A stretch of DNA of 64,000 bases from Gammaproteobacteria bacterium (GCA_018825965.1 JAHKAA010000050.1:62001-126000), one strand, 5' to 3'. Counted from the stretch's first letter, positions 8,287-19,242 are shown. Numbers and translations are program-made. The notes: a model not told the origin generated them from the sequence alone.

Positions 8287-10746
8287 ATGAGGGTGCTTAA
8301 GTTTGGTGGTTCGTCTCTGGCGTCGGTAACCCGCTTCCTCGAGGTGGCGGATATAGTGCAACAACAAGGGGGTAACCAGAGTGTTGGTCTGGTGTTGTCT
8401 GCGCCTCAGGGTGTCACCAACTTGCTGGTGGAACTCACAGATCTGGCTTTTTTAGGTTCGGATTATCAGCCGCTGCTGCTGCAGTGGAAGCAGCGTCTGG
8501 CACAGTTAATAGCAGAAGCCGCTATGCGGGTCAGTAGCGAACAGTTAAAAGCAGTGCAGCAACTGGCGGACGAACAAGAGCAAAAGCTGACTGAACGTTT
8601 GCAGGGCATAAGCTTATTAAGTTATTGCCCTGATCATATCAAAGCGCAAATTTTAGGTATGGGAGAGCAGTTTAGCGTTTGTCTGATGACAGCTCTGTTT
8701 AAATCCCGTCAGGTGGATGTGGCGCTGCTGGACTCCGTGGCTTTGGTGAAAAGTCAGGGCGATTACTTAAATGCAGTGGCTGATATTCCTGCTTCTGAAC
8801 AGACTTTTGCTGCGGCTTTGGCTAAACAATCGGCTCAGGTTTATGTGATGGCGGGTTTTGTGTCCAGCAATGCTCAAGGTGAGCTGTGTTTATTAGGTCG
8901 TAATGGTTCTGACTACTCAGCTGCTATTGTTGCTGCCGCGGTCAAAGCTTCAGTCTGTGAAATCTGGACCGATGTGGATGGTGTCTACAGCGCCGACCCA
9001 CGTCAGGTGAAACAAGCCAAACTGATTGAGCATTTATCTTATGATGAAGCCATGGAGCTGTCGTATTTTGGCGCCAAAGTGCTGCATCCAAAAACTATAG
9101 GCCCGCTGGCACGTTTTCAAATTCCTTGTTATATCAAAAACACTTTAAATCCGGCAGCTCCCGGCACTTGCATTGATGCAAATAACAACGGTGACTCGCT
9201 GGTGAAAGGTATTTCCAGTCTGGAACATCTGGCGCTGATCACTGTCTCTGGCCCAGGCTTAAAAGGCGTGGTCGGTATGGCCTCCCGCGTTTTTGCCACT
9301 ATGGCGCGTGAGCAAGTATCGGTCAGTTTAATCACTCAGTCTTCTTCCGAATTTAGTATCAGCTTTTGTGTCGCTCAGCTGGATTTAGCCGCTGCGAAAA
9401 AAGCGCTGGAACTTGAGTTTGAGCTGGAATTGCAAGGTAAGTTATTAAGACCACTGCAAATCTTATCCGATATGGCCATCGTCAGCTTAGTGGGTGACGG
9501 TATGCGTCAGCACCGTGGTGTAGCAGCTAAGTTTTTCGCTTCACTGGCACAAGCCCGGGTCAATGTGGTTGCTATAGCACAGGACAGTAGCGAACGTTCT
9601 ATCTCAGCTGTGGTAGAACAAAAGGCTTGTCAGAATGCTGTGAAGGTGTGTCACGAGAACTTCTTCAGCCATATTCCAAGCATTGATGTATTTCTGGTGG
9701 GTTGTGGTGTGGTTGGCAGTGAATTACTGGCGCAGTTCCAGCGTCAGCAGCAGTTTTTGCAGCAACGTAACGTCAAGCTGAAGGTGTACGGCATTGCCAA
9801 TTCCAAAGCCTTATTGCTGGATGAAAAGGGCATCGACTTAAGCCAATGGCAACAGCAAATGCAGCTAGCCAAAGCGCAGTTTTCTGTGGCGGATTTAAGC
9901 CGTTTTGTGCAGGAACAGCATTTAACTAATCCGGTACTGATTGATTGCAGCAGCGCAGAACCTGTGGCTAATTTGTATGTTGATTTCTTAAAAGCCGGTT
10001 TCCATGTAGTCACGCCCAACAAAAAAGCCAATACAGGCTCTTTGGACTATTACCATCAGCTGCGTCAGGTGGCACAGCAGCACCGTCGTCGTTTCCTGTA
10101 TGAAACCACTGTAGGCGCAGGTTTACCTGTGATCGACACCTTGCAGGGCTTGTTTAATGCCGGTGACGAGCTGGTGGCTTTTGAAGGCATTTTATCCGGT
10201 TCTTTATCTTATATTTTTGGTTTGCTGGAGCAGGGCGTTGCTTTATCACAAGTCACCACTCAGGCCCGTGATTTAGGTTTTACCGAACCGGATCCTCGTG
10301 ATGATTTATCGGGGATGGACGTAGCGCGCAAGCTGTTAATTATGGCGCGTGAGTCTGGCCTGATGCTGAATTTGGCTGATGTTGAAGTGGAGGGTGTTTT
10401 ACCCAATGACTTTGCCCCAGGTACAGATGTAGCCACTTTTATGCAGCAGTTGCCACAGCTGGATAAAGCTTTTGCAGAACGTATTGCAGAGGCTAAAGCT
10501 AAAGGCCAGGTGCTGCGTTATATAGGCGAAATTAATGAAGGTCGCTGTAAGGTGGCGATCAAAGCTTTGGATCTGGATCATCCGCTGGCCAAAGTGAAAG
10601 ATGGTGAAAATGCCTTGGCTATTCATACCCGTTATTACCAGCCGATTCCTTTTGTATTGCGTGGTTATGGTGCTGGTGCTGCGGTCACAGCAGCAGGTGT
10701 GTTCAGTGATGTAATGCGGACTTTGTCCTGGCAGCAGGAGATGTAA
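8287..10746 (+). CDS. thrA: Bifunctional aspartokinase / homoserine dehydrogenase I
   Basis: 819 residues, the usual ThrA length (E. coli 820). The N-terminal aspartokinase starts [10 protein letters not shown] and has the [13 protein letters not shown] loop. ACT regulatory segments follow (about 310-460). The C-terminal homoserine dehydrogenase has its NAD(P) motif (VGCGVVGSE) near residue 465 and the [11 protein letters not shown] and [10 protein letters not shown] segments. It catalyses steps 1 and 3 from aspartate to threonine, with feedback by threonine expected. AAGGAG precedes the ATG. It is the first structural gene after the attenuator. A second, monofunctional aspartokinase lies at 59396-60604. 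Confidence 0.98.
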   Translation: MRVLKFGGSSLASVTRFLEVADIVQQQGGNQSVGLVLSAPQGVTNLLVELTDLAFLGSDYQPLLLQWKQRLAQLIAEAAMRVSSEQLKAVQQLADEQEQKLTERLQGISLLSYCPDHIKAQILGMGEQFSVCLMTALFKSRQVDVALLDSVALVKSQGDYLNAVADIPASEQTFAAALAKQSAQVYVMAGFVSSNAQGELCLLGRNGSDYSAAIVAAAVKASVCEIWTDVDGVYSADPRQVKQAKLIEHLSYDEAMELSYFGAKVLHPKTIGPLARFQIPCYIKNTLNPAAPGTCIDANNNGDSLVKGISSLEHLALITVSGPGLKGVVGMASRVFATMAREQVSVSLITQSSSEFSISFCVAQLDLAAAKKALELEFELELQGKLLRPLQILSDMAIVSLVGDGMRQHRGVAAKFFASLAQARVNVVAIAQDSSERSISAVVEQKACQNAVKVCHENFFSHIPSIDVFLVGCGVVGSELLAQFQRQQQFLQQRNVKLKVYGIANSKALLLDEKGIDLSQWQQQMQLAKAQFSVADLSRFVQEQHLTNPVLIDCSSAEPVANLYVDFLKAGFHVVTPNKKANTGSLDYYHQLRQVAQQHRRRFLYETTVGAGLPVIDTLQGLFNAGDELVAFEGILSGSLSYIFGLLEQGVALSQVTTQARDLGFTEPDPRDDLSGMDVARKLLIMARESGLMLNLADVEVEGVLPNDFAPGTDVATFMQQLPQLDKAFAERIAEAKAKGQVLRYIGEINEGRCKVAIKALDLDHPLAKVKDGENALAIHTRYYQPIPFVLRGYGAGAAVTAAGVFSDVMRTLSWQQEM

Positions 10747-10747
10747 T

Positions 10748-11680
10748 ATGAAGTCGTATTTTGCGCCTGCATCCACAGGGAATTTTTCTGTTGGCTTTGA
10801 TTTATTAGGCGCTGCTTTTGAGCCTGTGGACGGCTCTTTGTTTGGTGATGAACTGCGTATTCATGGTGAGCAGCCAGAGCTGAGTTTAAGCCTGACTGGC
10901 CCTTATGTGCATCAGTTGCCAAAAGACACAGGCGATAACTTAGTGCTGAAGTGTTTTTATGCCTTTGAAAAGGCAATAGGCCAAACTTTGCCGCGACTGC
11001 AGCTGGAGCTGGTAAAGAACCTGCCGGTGGGCAGTGGTTTGGGGTCCAGCGCCTGTTCTATTGTTGTGGCCTGTTATGCCTTTAATGACTATTTCGGTAA
11101 ACCTTTAGATGACTATCAGCTGTTGCAGCTTATGGCACAGCTGGAAGGGGGCGTCAGTGGCTCTGTGCATTACGATAACGTCGCTCCGTCTTTTTATGGC
11201 GGCTTATTGTTGATGTTGCCGGACAGCCCTTTGTTATGCCGGGCTTTACCCTGGTTTGAGCACTGGCAAGTGGTGCTTTGTTATCCCGGTACTGTGCTGT
11301 CAACCAAAGAAGCCCGTGCTGTATTACCACAGCAACTGACACTGAAGCACAGCATAGCTTTTGCCGGCATGTTAAGCCGTTTTATCAGCGCTTTGTATGC
11401 CAAAGATGAAACAGAAGCTTTTGCCGCTTTACAGGATTTAGTGGCAGAACCAGCCCGTCAGCATCTGATGCCGGAATTGTTGCCTATACGCGAAAAGTTA
11501 ACAGCTCAGGGTATAGGCCATGTCGGTATCTCAGGCGCTGGCCCTACTATTTTTGCGGTCTGCCAAAACGATACTCAGGCCCAATTTGCCGCTGATTATT
11601 TACAACAGCATTACGCTAAAAACTCAGATGCCATGACTACAGTTTGTCGTCTGGCGAGACAAGGCGCACGTGCGCTGTAG
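10748..11680 (+). CDS. thrB: Homoserine kinase
   Basis: 310 residues, a GHMP-family kinase. The ATP-binding glycine/serine loop is PVGSGLGSSACS at about residue 93, and the C-terminal motif GISGAGPT is near 255. It phosphorylates homoserine to O-phosphohomoserine. The ATG is two bases after the thrA stop, so translation is probably coupled. Length and start match E. coli ThrB. Confidence 0.98.
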   Translation: MKSYFAPASTGNFSVGFDLLGAAFEPVDGSLFGDELRIHGEQPELSLSLTGPYVHQLPKDTGDNLVLKCFYAFEKAIGQTLPRLQLELVKNLPVGSGLGSSACSIVVACYAFNDYFGKPLDDYQLLQLMAQLEGGVSGSVHYDNVAPSFYGGLLLMLPDSPLLCRALPWFEHWQVVLCYPGTVLSTKEARAVLPQQLTLKHSIAFAGMLSRFISALYAKDETEAFAALQDLVAEPARQHLMPELLPIREKLTAQGIGHVGISGAGPTIFAVCQNDTQAQFAADYLQQHYAKNSDAMTTVCRLARQGARAL

Positions 11681-11689
11681 GATGTAAAA

Positions 11690-12979
11690 ATGCAATTAAC
11701 AAATACGAAAGTCGCTTCACAACAAGTCAGTTTTTTAGATGCAGTACGTATTGGTTTGGGCGAGCAGCAGGGGTTGTTTTTCCCAACCCAGTGGCCCACT
11801 CTGGATATTGATGCTTTATTGGAGCTGCCTTTTGTTGAGCGCAGTGCCAAAGTGCTGGAAGCTTTAATAGGTGATGAGCTTTCTGCTGAACAAATCCATC
11901 AAATGGTAAGCAAGGCTTTTCAGTTTCCGGCGCCTTTAGCGCAAGTCACGGAGGATGTGGCCTGTTTAGAGTTATTCCACGGCCCCACTTTAGCCTTTAA
12001 AGACTTTGGTGGCCGTTTTATGGCGCAGGCTTTAATTCAGGCGCAAAAGCAGCAGAATGTCAGTAAAACCACTATTGTCACCGCCACTTCAGGGGATACA
12101 GGTGCTGCTGTGGCTCATGCTTTTTATCAGCAGGCTGGTGTGGATGTGGTGATTTTATTTCCAAAAGGAAAAATCAGCCCGTTGCAGGAAAAGCTATTTA
12201 CTACCTTGGGCCATAACATCCATACATTGGCGGTAGACGCCGACTTTGACCAATGCCAGGCGCTGGTGAAAGATGTGTTTAACGACCGGGATTTAGTCAA
12301 GCAGTTGAATATCAACTCAGCGAACTCTATCAATATCAGCCGCTTATTTGCTCAGATTTGTTATTACTTTGAAGCTGTGGCTCAGGTACCAAAAGATAAA
12401 AGAGATCAAATTGTTATTGCTGTACCTAGTGGTAACTTTGGCAACCTGACCGCTGGTTTGATTGCCAAGGTATTAGGTTTACCTATCAAACGTATGATAG
12501 CCGCCACTAACTTAAACGACACAGTGCCACGTTACTGGAAAGAGGGTCAGTGGGCGCCGAATAAAACTGTGGCAACCTTATCCAATGCGATGGATGTCAG
12601 TGCGCCGAATAACTGGCCACGGGTTGAAGCTTTATTGGCGCAAGGCAAAATTTCCCGCGACGATTTAGAAGCTGTGATGGTCGACGAAGAAGATACCCAG
12701 GTCTCTATGCGTTTATTGGCGCATTTAGGTTATGTCAGTGAGCCTCATGCTGCTATTGCTTACAAAGCCTTAAAGCGCAGTTTGCAGGACGGTGAATTTG
12801 GTATTTTCTTAGGCACTGCTCATCCGGCGAAATTTAAAGAGCAGGTCGAAAACATCCTCGGCAGCCCTATAGCTCTGCCGCCTGAATTAGCTGCTGTGGC
12901 ATCTGAGACAAGTTTAAGTGCAGATATGGCGCCGGATTTTGTACAATTACGCCAATTCTTACTGACTCTGGATAAATAA
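11690..12979 (+). CDS. thrC: Threonine synthase
   Basis: 429 residues. This PLP enzyme converts O-phosphohomoserine to threonine. The PLP lysine is in PTLAFKDFGG near residue 105; TATSGDTGAA and VPSGNFGNLTAG bind the cofactor phosphate and substrate. It begins 9 bases after thrB. The ung start codon follows three bases after its stop, so the transcript very likely continues. Confidence 0.98.
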   Translation: MQLTNTKVASQQVSFLDAVRIGLGEQQGLFFPTQWPTLDIDALLELPFVERSAKVLEALIGDELSAEQIHQMVSKAFQFPAPLAQVTEDVACLELFHGPTLAFKDFGGRFMAQALIQAQKQQNVSKTTIVTATSGDTGAAVAHAFYQQAGVDVVILFPKGKISPLQEKLFTTLGHNIHTLAVDADFDQCQALVKDVFNDRDLVKQLNINSANSINISRLFAQICYYFEAVAQVPKDKRDQIVIAVPSGNFGNLTAGLIAKVLGLPIKRMIAATNLNDTVPRYWKEGQWAPNKTVATLSNAMDVSAPNNWPRVEALLAQGKISRDDLEAVMVDEEDTQVSMRLLAHLGYVSEPHAAIAYKALKRSLQDGEFGIFLGTAHPAKFKEQVENILGSPIALPPELAAVASETSLSADMAPDFVQLRQFLLTLDK

Positions 12980-12982
12980 ACT

Positions 12983-13645
12983 GTGTCTTTAAACTGGCAA
13001 GACGTGATTGGGGCTGAAAAAAATCAGCCCTATTTTCTGCAAACCATGGAGTACTTAAAGCAACAACGTGCCGCAGGCCAGGTGATTTATCCACCTGAAG
13101 CCTTGGTGTTTAATGCCTTTAAGCTGACGCCTTTTGCAGAGATGAAAGTGGTAGTGATAGGACAGGACCCTTACCATGGTCCCAATCAGGCCCATGGTTT
13201 AAGTTTTTCTGTGCCTGCAGGAGTGGCCATTCCGCCTTCTTTGCGTAACATCTACAAAGAGCTGGCGCTGGAGTATGTGGATTTTCAGGTGCCCAAACAT
13301 GGTTGTCTGGAAAGCTGGGCAGAGCAAGGGGTGTTGTTACTCAACACTGCCTTGACTGTGGTGGCAAACGAAGCGAATTCCCACCGCAATTTAGGCTGGG
13401 AGCAGTTTACCGATCAGGTGATCCGGGCTATCAGTGCCAACGCAGAAGGCATCATCTTTTTGTTATGGGGCAGCCATGCGATTAAAAAATCGCAGCTGAT
13501 CGATAAAACGAAACACCATATTCTGACTGCACCTCATCCTTCACCTTTGTCAGCGCACCGCGGCTTTTTAGGCTGCGGACACTTTGCAAAGGCGAATGAA
13601 TTGTTACAGCAGCAAGGTAAAACCCCGATCTGCTGGCAAGTTTAA
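12983..13645 (+). CDS. ung: Uracil-DNA glycosylase
   Basis: 220 residues, family 1 UDG. The water-activating loop is [18 protein letters not shown] (about residue 60), the uracil-binding Asn is in LLLNTALTV, and the DNA-intercalating loop is [11 protein letters not shown]. It removes uracil from DNA to start base-excision repair. The start is GTG at 12983, three bases after thrC, fixed by alignment to other Ung N-termini ([12 protein letters not shown]). The ribosome-binding site is weak, so it may depend on coupling to thrC. No promoter or terminator separates it from thrC. Confidence 0.97.
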   Translation: MSLNWQDVIGAEKNQPYFLQTMEYLKQQRAAGQVIYPPEALVFNAFKLTPFAEMKVVVIGQDPYHGPNQAHGLSFSVPAGVAIPPSLRNIYKELALEYVDFQVPKHGCLESWAEQGVLLLNTALTVVANEANSHRNLGWEQFTDQVIRAISANAEGIIFLLWGSHAIKKSQLIDKTKHHILTAPHPSPLSAHRGFLGCGHFAKANELLQQQGKTPICWQV

Positions 13646-13700
13646 CCCGTCGATAACGGGCGGGTACAAGACCAGCCCCCAGGTTAGATGACAGTCAAAT

Positions 13701-13732
13701 AAAAAGCCCCGACACTGCTGTCGGGGCTTTTT
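13701..13732. terminator. Bidirectional terminator between ung and DUF3545
   Basis: Stem AAAAAGCCCCGACA / TGTCGGGGCTTTTT (13701-13714 with 13719-13732), loop CTGC. A/T runs on both sides let it serve the thrLABC-ung operon on plus and the convergent DUF3545 gene on minus. Confidence 0.93.
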
Positions 13733-13733
13733 A

Positions 13734-13910
13734 TTAACTTAATTCGATGTCAACTAACTCAGGCTCTATGGTCCAGTCTATGTCTTCCAGTTCTCGTTTC
13801 AAGCGCTGGCGTTCTTTGACTGCTTCAATTTCGCGCCACTTGCGTTTGACTGCACGGCTCTTGGTCGCAGGACGCTCCAACATATTCAGTAAATCTTCGA
13901 AGCTTTCCAT
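13734..13910 (-). CDS. DUF3545 family small protein
   Basis: A 58-residue protein starting MESFEDLLNMLER, with a basic middle (AVKRKWREIEAVKERQRLKREL) and an acidic C-terminus (WTIEPELVDIELS). It matches the small DUF3545 family known from Alteromonadales and Vibrionales; the function is unknown. GAGGGG lies just before the ATG, and the stop codon is directly next to the bidirectional terminator. The predicted structure is mostly one charged helix. No partner is evident; pgi follows downstream on the same strand after about 100 bases' distance on the other side of its start. Confidence 0.8.
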   Translation of the reverse strand: MESFEDLLNMLERPATKSRAVKRKWREIEAVKERQRLKRELEDIDWTIEPELVDIELS

Positions 13911-14030
13911 GGTTGCCCCTCTGAGTTGTTGTTATTTTCAACAAATTAGTACCACACTTTGTCTAAAAATAAAATAACTCTTTGACACAAATATGAACGA
14001 AAAATGAATGTTTTTCGTTCATTCAAAAGG

Positions 14031-15659
14031 TTAGCCCAAGTTCAACTGTTTAAATTTTGCGATAAGTGCCTCTGTGGACGCATCAAAGTTATTTTTTTGT
14101 TGATCAGATAACACCTGATAAATAGGCGTTGATAACTGCTTACCCAGCTCCACGCCCCACTGATCAAACGAATTGATATTCCAAAGCACACCCTGACAAA
14201 ACACCTTCTGCTCATAAAGCGCTATTAAGGCGCCTAAGTAATAAGGCGATAATTCCGGCAGTAATAAAGTGTTGCTTGGCTTGTTACCAGGCGACACTTT
14301 ATGGGGGGCCAAAGCAATAGCTTCTGCTTCTGATGCACCGCTTGCCAAGACTTCTGCTTTGGCTTCTTCAAAAGTTTTGCCTTGCATCAGTGCTTGAGTT
14401 TGAGCAAAGCAGTGTGCCGCTAATCTGTGGTGATGATCGCTAAGCTCGTGGCTGACTTTGGCAGGCAGAATAAAGTCTGACGGCACAGCCAATACACTTT
14501 GATGCAATAACTGGTGGTAAGCGTGCTGACCATTGGTGCCAGCATCGCCCCAAATCACCGGAGCAGTGGCATCTGTGAGTGGCTTGCCATCGACATCCAC
14601 CCCTTTGCCATTACTTTCCATATCCAGTTGCTGCACATAAGAGGGCAGGAAACGTAAATAATGGCTGTATGGTAATAAGGCTTGTGCCTGACAGCCTTTG
14701 GCATTGATATACCAGACGCCAAGCAAAGCTAAAATGACAGGCATATTTTGCTCAAGGGGGGCGTTGATAAAATGCTGGTCCATATCACGGGCGCCTTTAA
14801 GCAGTTGTTGAAACTGCTGCATGCCCAGTTGCAATGCAACAGGGAAGCCTATGGCAGACCATAACGAATAACGACCACCCACCCAGTCCCACATTGGCAG
14901 TATATGTTCAGCCACAATGCCAAACTCTGCTGCAGCTTTGATATTGGACGAGGTAGCCCAGAAATGCTGAGCTATAGCGGCTTTGTCTGCACCTTGATCA
15001 GTGAACCATTGACGCACAGCCAAGGCATTTTGTTTGGTTTCTTCGGTTCCAAAAGACTTGGACGCAACAAAGACCAGAGTAGTCGCAGGGTTTAAGTTTT
15101 TCACCACATCAGAGACGACTGCGCCGTCTATATTGCCGGCAAAGTGAATACGCACCGGGCTTTGGTTAAAAGGCGCTAAAGCTTCACAGGCCATTTGTGG
15201 GCCCAATAAAGAGCCTCCAATGCCAATCCAGATCAGATCCGTGATGGCATCACCCTGATAGCCTTTGTATTCACCCTGATGCAACTGGCCAATCAGTTCC
15301 GCCATTTGTGCATGGCAGGCCTGAATTTCTGGTTGCAAATCAACACCATCTAACACTAAAGGAGTGTTTGTATCTGCACGTAATGCCATATGCCAGACGG
15401 CACGTTGCTCAGTGTTGTTAATTTTGTCGCCCTGAAGCATCTGCTGAGTTTTACTTTGGATCTGGCTTTGTTTCGCCAGCTCCAGCAGCTTTTGCCAGAT
15501 GCTATCTGTGATCAGGTTTTTGGCAAAATCCAGGTGAATACCGCAGGCACTGACCTGAAATTTTTCAGCACGTTTTGGATCTGCGGCAAACTCCTGACGC
15601 AAGGACAAAGGCTGTTGCGCCAGCTGTTTTAATTCAGCCCAGACTGCAGACGACATCAT
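14031..15659 (-). CDS. pgi: Glucose-6-phosphate isomerase
   Basis: About 542 residues. It interconverts glucose-6-phosphate and fructose-6-phosphate. Visible motifs are WIGIGGSLLGP, VFVASKSFGTEETKQNA, MWDWVGGRYSLWSAIGFP, and the catalytic region around LDMESNGKGVDVDG. I start at the ATG at 15659 (a second ATG follows directly at 15656) because AGGAG lies 5-8 bases before. A GTG at 15680 would add seven residues without a ribosome-binding site. It sits downstream of tal on the same strand with a 58-base gap, so the two are probably co-transcribed. Confidence 0.97.
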   Translation of the reverse strand: MMSSAVWAELKQLAQQPLSLRQEFAADPKRAEKFQVSACGIHLDFAKNLITDSIWQKLLELAKQSQIQSKTQQMLQGDKINNTEQRAVWHMALRADTNTPLVLDGVDLQPEIQACHAQMAELIGQLHQGEYKGYQGDAITDLIWIGIGGSLLGPQMACEALAPFNQSPVRIHFAGNIDGAVVSDVVKNLNPATTLVFVASKSFGTEETKQNALAVRQWFTDQGADKAAIAQHFWATSSNIKAAAEFGIVAEHILPMWDWVGGRYSLWSAIGFPVALQLGMQQFQQLLKGARDMDQHFINAPLEQNMPVILALLGVWYINAKGCQAQALLPYSHYLRFLPSYVQQLDMESNGKGVDVDGKPLTDATAPVIWGDAGTNGQHAYHQLLHQSVLAVPSDFILPAKVSHELSDHHHRLAAHCFAQTQALMQGKTFEEAKAEVLASGASEAEAIALAPHKVSPGNKPSNTLLLPELSPYYLGALIALYEQKVFCQGVLWNINSFDQWGVELGKQLSTPIYQVLSDQQKNNFDASTEALIAKFKQLNLG

Positions 15660-15717
15660 ATAAACTCCTGTAGTGTTCACTGTGGTGAAAAATAGTAAGC
15701 CTGTAACCAGGCTGTAA

Positions 15718-16674
15718 CTAGGCCTCTAATTGGGCCTGAATCAGACTTTCCAGCTTGCGCTGATCAACGGCAAATTTACGAATACCTTCCGACAGTTTTT
15801 CTGTCGCCATCGCATCTTCATTCAGTGCCCAGCGGAATTCTGCTTCAGTTAAAGCAGCAGTTTCTTTTGCTGTAGCACCTGTATCTTTCAGGTGCACAGT
15901 TAAGGTGCCTTGTTGCTGGCTGAGCTCTTCCAGTAATCCAGGGCTGATGGTTAAACGGTCACAGCCTGCTAAGGCTAAAACTTCGCCTATATTGCGGAAG
16001 CTTGCACCCATCACCACGGTTTTGTGGCCATAAGTTTTGAAGTAACGGTAAATTTCACGCACAGAAACTACACCAGGATCGGTTTCTGCCGTGTAGTCTT
16101 GTTTGGTGGCTGCTTTGTACCAGTCCAGAATACGGCCAACAAAAGGCGAAATTAAAAACACACCAGCTTCAGCACAGGCACGGGCTTGTGCCATATGGAA
16201 TAACAGCGTCAGGTTGCATTGAATACCTTGTTGCTCCAACTCACGGGCAGCCTGAATACCTTCCCAGGTTGAAGCTATTTTGATCAAAATCCGATCTTTG
16301 CTGATGCCATTTTCTTCATACAAAGCGACCAATTGCAGTGCTTTAGTGATGCTGGCCTGGGTATCAAAAGACAAGCGGGCATCCACTTCAGTAGACACAC
16401 GACCTGGCACTAACTTGCTGATCTGAGTACCAATATCAACCGCAAACTTATCACTGGCGATGCTGACTTGTGTTGCCAGATCTGAGCTTTTGCTTTTGGC
16501 GTAAGCCACAGCCTGAGCCAACAAAGGCTTAGCAAACTCCAACTGACTGGCGTTTAATAACAAAGAAGGGTTAGTGGTGGCATCTACAGGGCGGAACTGT
16601 TCAATGGCACCTAAGTCGCCACTGTCAACTACAACCGTAGTCACTGCTTTTAGCTGTTCTAGTAATGTGCTCAT
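15718..16674 (-). CDS. tal: Transaldolase B
   Basis: 318 residues, the length of E. coli TalB. The Schiff-base lysine is in [12 protein letters not shown] near residue 132; [11 protein letters not shown] and [11 protein letters not shown] are typical. It belongs to the non-oxidative pentose phosphate pathway and precedes pgi on the same strand, a plausible sugar-phosphate operon. Confidence 0.98.
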   Translation of the reverse strand: MSTLLEQLKAVTTVVVDSGDLGAIEQFRPVDATTNPSLLLNASQLEFAKPLLAQAVAYAKSKSSDLATQVSIASDKFAVDIGTQISKLVPGRVSTEVDARLSFDTQASITKALQLVALYEENGISKDRILIKIASTWEGIQAARELEQQGIQCNLTLLFHMAQARACAEAGVFLISPFVGRILDWYKAATKQDYTAETDPGVVSVREIYRYFKTYGHKTVVMGASFRNIGEVLALAGCDRLTISPGLLEELSQQQGTLTVHLKDTGATAKETAALTEAEFRWALNEDAMATEKLSEGIRKFAVDQRKLESLIQAQLEA

Positions 16675-16905
16675 ATTGTTTTATTACCGTTTTTCTGATC
16701 ACAACTTCGTGATATTAAGTTTTATACTAAATAAATGTAGGAAAATTACAACATAAAAACCTGCTTTTAGGGCAAGTTTCCGACATTTCGAATGGGTGCT
16801 GATACAGCTGTTGCAGTGCAAGGAGCATGCGCCTTTCATGTTAACCTGAGCTTAACATTAAAAAAAGTAAAAACCATGGCAAAGCCGCGTCCGTATTGAG
16901 TTTTA

Positions 16906-16935
16906 TTGTCGAATCAAAGCTGATGTTTTGATATA
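16906..16935 (+). promoter_or_regulatory. Possible yaaA promoter
   Basis: TTGTCG (16906-16911) and GATATA (16930-16935) at 18-bp spacing, about 36 bases before the yaaA ATG. It is a plausible sigma70 promoter by eye. The rest of the 275-base divergent gap is A/T-rich and shows nothing else clear. Confidence 0.35.
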
Positions 16936-16970
16936 GTCTCCAGCCTTAGTTGTACAGGAAGCCAAAACCC

Positions 16971-17750
16971 ATGTTGATGGTGATATCACCCGCCAAAGAT
17001 TTAGATTATCAAAGCCCATTACCAGTCCAGGCATTCAGCCAACCCGCTTTGCTTGATCAAAGCCTTGAATTGATGCCTTATTGCCGCGATCTGACACCTG
17101 CTCAGCTGTCCAGCCTGATGCATATCAGCGACAAACTGGCGGGCCTGAATGCGGCGCGTTTTGCAGAGTGGTCCACGCCTTTTACGCCGGACAATGCCCG
17201 TCAGGCTCTGTTTGCTTTTAATGGCGATGTGTATCAGGGTTTGCAAGCGTCCAATCTGAAACAAAAAGATCTGGACTATGCCCAGCAGCATTTACGTATT
17301 TTAAGTGGTTTGTATGGGGTGTTAAGGCCTTTGGATCTGATGCAGCCATACCGCCTTGAAATGGGCACTTCGTTAGAAAATGGCCGTGGCAAGAATCTTT
17401 ACCAGTTCTGGGGTGACCGCATCAGTACTGAACTAAACCAGCAGCTCGGGCAGCTAAATTCACAAACTTTGTTAAATTTGGCTTCTCAGGAATACTTTAA
17501 AGTTGTGGATAAAAAAGCGCTGAATGCCAGGGTAGTGAACGTGGAATTTAAAGACTTCAAAAATGGTCAGTATAAAATCATCAGTTTTTTTGCGAAAAAA
17601 GCCCGTGGTCTGATGGCACGTTTTGTCATTGAGCAGCAGATCAACGAAGTTGAAGGGTTAAAACAATTTAACAGTGCTGGTTATCAGTTTAGCTGCGCCG
17701 AATCTAAAGCCGATAAACTGGTGTTTACACGAATGCAACAGCAAAACTAA
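16971..17750 (+). CDS. yaaA: Peroxide stress protein YaaA
   Basis: 259 residues (E. coli YaaA 258). The family start is [37 protein letters not shown] and [20 protein letters not shown] are conserved. YaaA lowers intracellular iron-driven damage during peroxide stress and is a DNA-binding protein of the UPF0246 fold. The ATG at 16971 fits the family; a TTG at 16950 would add seven residues. A terminator follows closely. Confidence 0.95.
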   Translation: MLMVISPAKDLDYQSPLPVQAFSQPALLDQSLELMPYCRDLTPAQLSSLMHISDKLAGLNAARFAEWSTPFTPDNARQALFAFNGDVYQGLQASNLKQKDLDYAQQHLRILSGLYGVLRPLDLMQPYRLEMGTSLENGRGKNLYQFWGDRISTELNQQLGQLNSQTLLNLASQEYFKVVDKKALNARVVNVEFKDFKNGQYKIISFFAKKARGLMARFVIEQQINEVEGLKQFNSAGYQFSCAESKADKLVFTRMQQQN

Positions 17751-17780
17751 TACTTCGCCGTTTTTAGGCGAAGTAAGCTG

Positions 17781-17808
17781 AAAAAGCCGCATAAAACTGC
17801 GGCTTTTT
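17781..17808. terminator. Bidirectional-type terminator after yaaA
   Basis: Stem AAAAAGCCGC / GCGGCTTTTT (17781-17790 with 17799-17808) with an 8-base loop, 30 bases after the yaaA stop. Confidence 0.88.
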
Positions 17809-17870
17809 GTTGCGCTTTTTTAATTGGCTTTTGCTAAAATGCGCGGCTCTATTGATCTGAGTGTTGCCCT

Positions 17871-19169
17871 ATGAAATTCCCTGGTCGTCGTAAACTCAAA
17901 CATTATTTTCCTGTGTCTCAGCCTAAGCTGACCTTACCCAGCTACGAAGTGCGGCCAGAGCTGGACACTTATATTGTGGGTTTGGACCAAACCATAGTGG
18001 ACGTAATAGCCAACGTCAGCGATGAGTTTCTGGAAAAGTACGGCATAGGTAAAGGCTTATCGAATTTAGTCGAACATGGTAAAGCCGATCTGATTTATCA
18101 GGAACTGGTCGGTTCCAATGCTATTTCTGATCACTTTGCTGGCGGTACTATTGGCAATACAGTGCACAACTATTCAGTACTGGCCGACGATAAATCTGTG
18201 TTATTGGGTGTAATGTCGTCCAATATCCAACTGGGTTCTCCTGCCTATCACTATTTATGCCATACCAGCAGCAAAGTGGATATGAACCATCTGCAAGGTG
18301 TGCCAGGTGATATAGGTCGTGGTATTACTCTGATCACGCCGGATGGCGAACGCACTTTTGTGATTGACCCGGGTGATATGGACGAGTTAACTGCTGCTTA
18401 TATTCCAACAGATATTATCTCCAGGGCCGCTGCCGTTGTAGTGAGTGCTTATCCGCTGCGCGCGACCGACCAGCCTATTCAACACGCCATGGTCAAAACT
18501 TTATCTGATGCCAAAGCTGCTGATGTACCTGTAGTGATGAGCTTAGGGACTAAACATTTAGTGGAAGAACATCAGACCCTGATCCAGCAAACTCTGGCGC
18601 AGTATGTCAATGTGCTGGCGATGAATGAACTGGAAGCTGAAGCTTTGACTGGTTTTTCTGATCCTCTGTTGGCTGCAGAAGCGGCTTTGGATTATGTCGA
18701 TATGGTGCTGTTAACCGCAGGTCCTGAAGGTTTGTATTTATGCGGATACACAGACGCATCAGTTAAACGTGAAACTACAAATCCAATTAAATCAGGTGCT
18801 TTGGCTGATTACAACGAGTTCGAATTCAGCCGCCCTATGCAGAAAAAAGACTGTCAGCAGCCAGTGAAAGTTTACTCGCACATAGACCCTTATTTAGGTG
18901 GGCCTGAGCGGATTAAAAACACCAATGGCGCAGGCGATGGTGCTTTAGCTGCTATTTTGCATGATATAGCCGCCAACCATTTCCACCGTCAAACCTTGCC
19001 TTTATCCAGTAAACACGAACAGCCTTATCTGGCTTATTCGTCTTTTGCTCAGATCTGTAAGTACGCCAACCGCGTCAGTTACGCTATTCTGGTGCAAAAC
19101 GCACCACGCTTATCCAAAGGCTTACCGGAAAAAGAAGACTCTCTGGAAGAGAGTTACTGGGAGAGATAA
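17871..19169 (+). CDS. gsk: Inosine-guanosine kinase
   Basis: 432 residues, nearly the length of E. coli Gsk (434), and alike from the start (MKFPGRRKLKHYFPV) to the end (EDSLEESYW). It is a PfkB-family kinase that salvages inosine and guanosine to IMP and GMP. The catalytic anion-hole motif is TNGAGDGALAA near residue 350 and the substrate region is HFAGGTIGNTVHNYSVLADD. It is a single-gene unit between two terminators. Confidence 0.97.
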   Translation: MKFPGRRKLKHYFPVSQPKLTLPSYEVRPELDTYIVGLDQTIVDVIANVSDEFLEKYGIGKGLSNLVEHGKADLIYQELVGSNAISDHFAGGTIGNTVHNYSVLADDKSVLLGVMSSNIQLGSPAYHYLCHTSSKVDMNHLQGVPGDIGRGITLITPDGERTFVIDPGDMDELTAAYIPTDIISRAAAVVVSAYPLRATDQPIQHAMVKTLSDAKAADVPVVMSLGTKHLVEEHQTLIQQTLAQYVNVLAMNELEAEALTGFSDPLLAAEAALDYVDMVLLTAGPEGLYLCGYTDASVKRETTNPIKSGALADYNEFEFSRPMQKKDCQQPVKVYSHIDPYLGGPERIKNTNGAGDGALAAILHDIAANHFHRQTLPLSSKHEQPYLAYSSFAQICKYANRVSYAILVQNAPRLSKGLPEKEDSLEESYWER

Positions 19170-19206
19170 CAACAGTCTGATGCTGCATAAAAAATCTGAC
19201 CAGCTG

Positions 19207-19242
19207 AAACCTCATCAAAGCTATGCGTTGATGAGGTTTTTT
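19207..19242 (+). terminator. Terminator after gsk
   Basis: Stem AACCTCATCAA / TTGATGAGGTT (19208-19218 with 19228-19238), loop of nine bases, then T run; 38 bases after the gsk stop. Confidence 0.9.

Noticed and set aside
10399-10976. Minus-strand open frames opposite thrA/thrB
   Set aside because: They mirror conserved thrA/thrB codons and have no promoter, ribosome-binding site or family resemblance.
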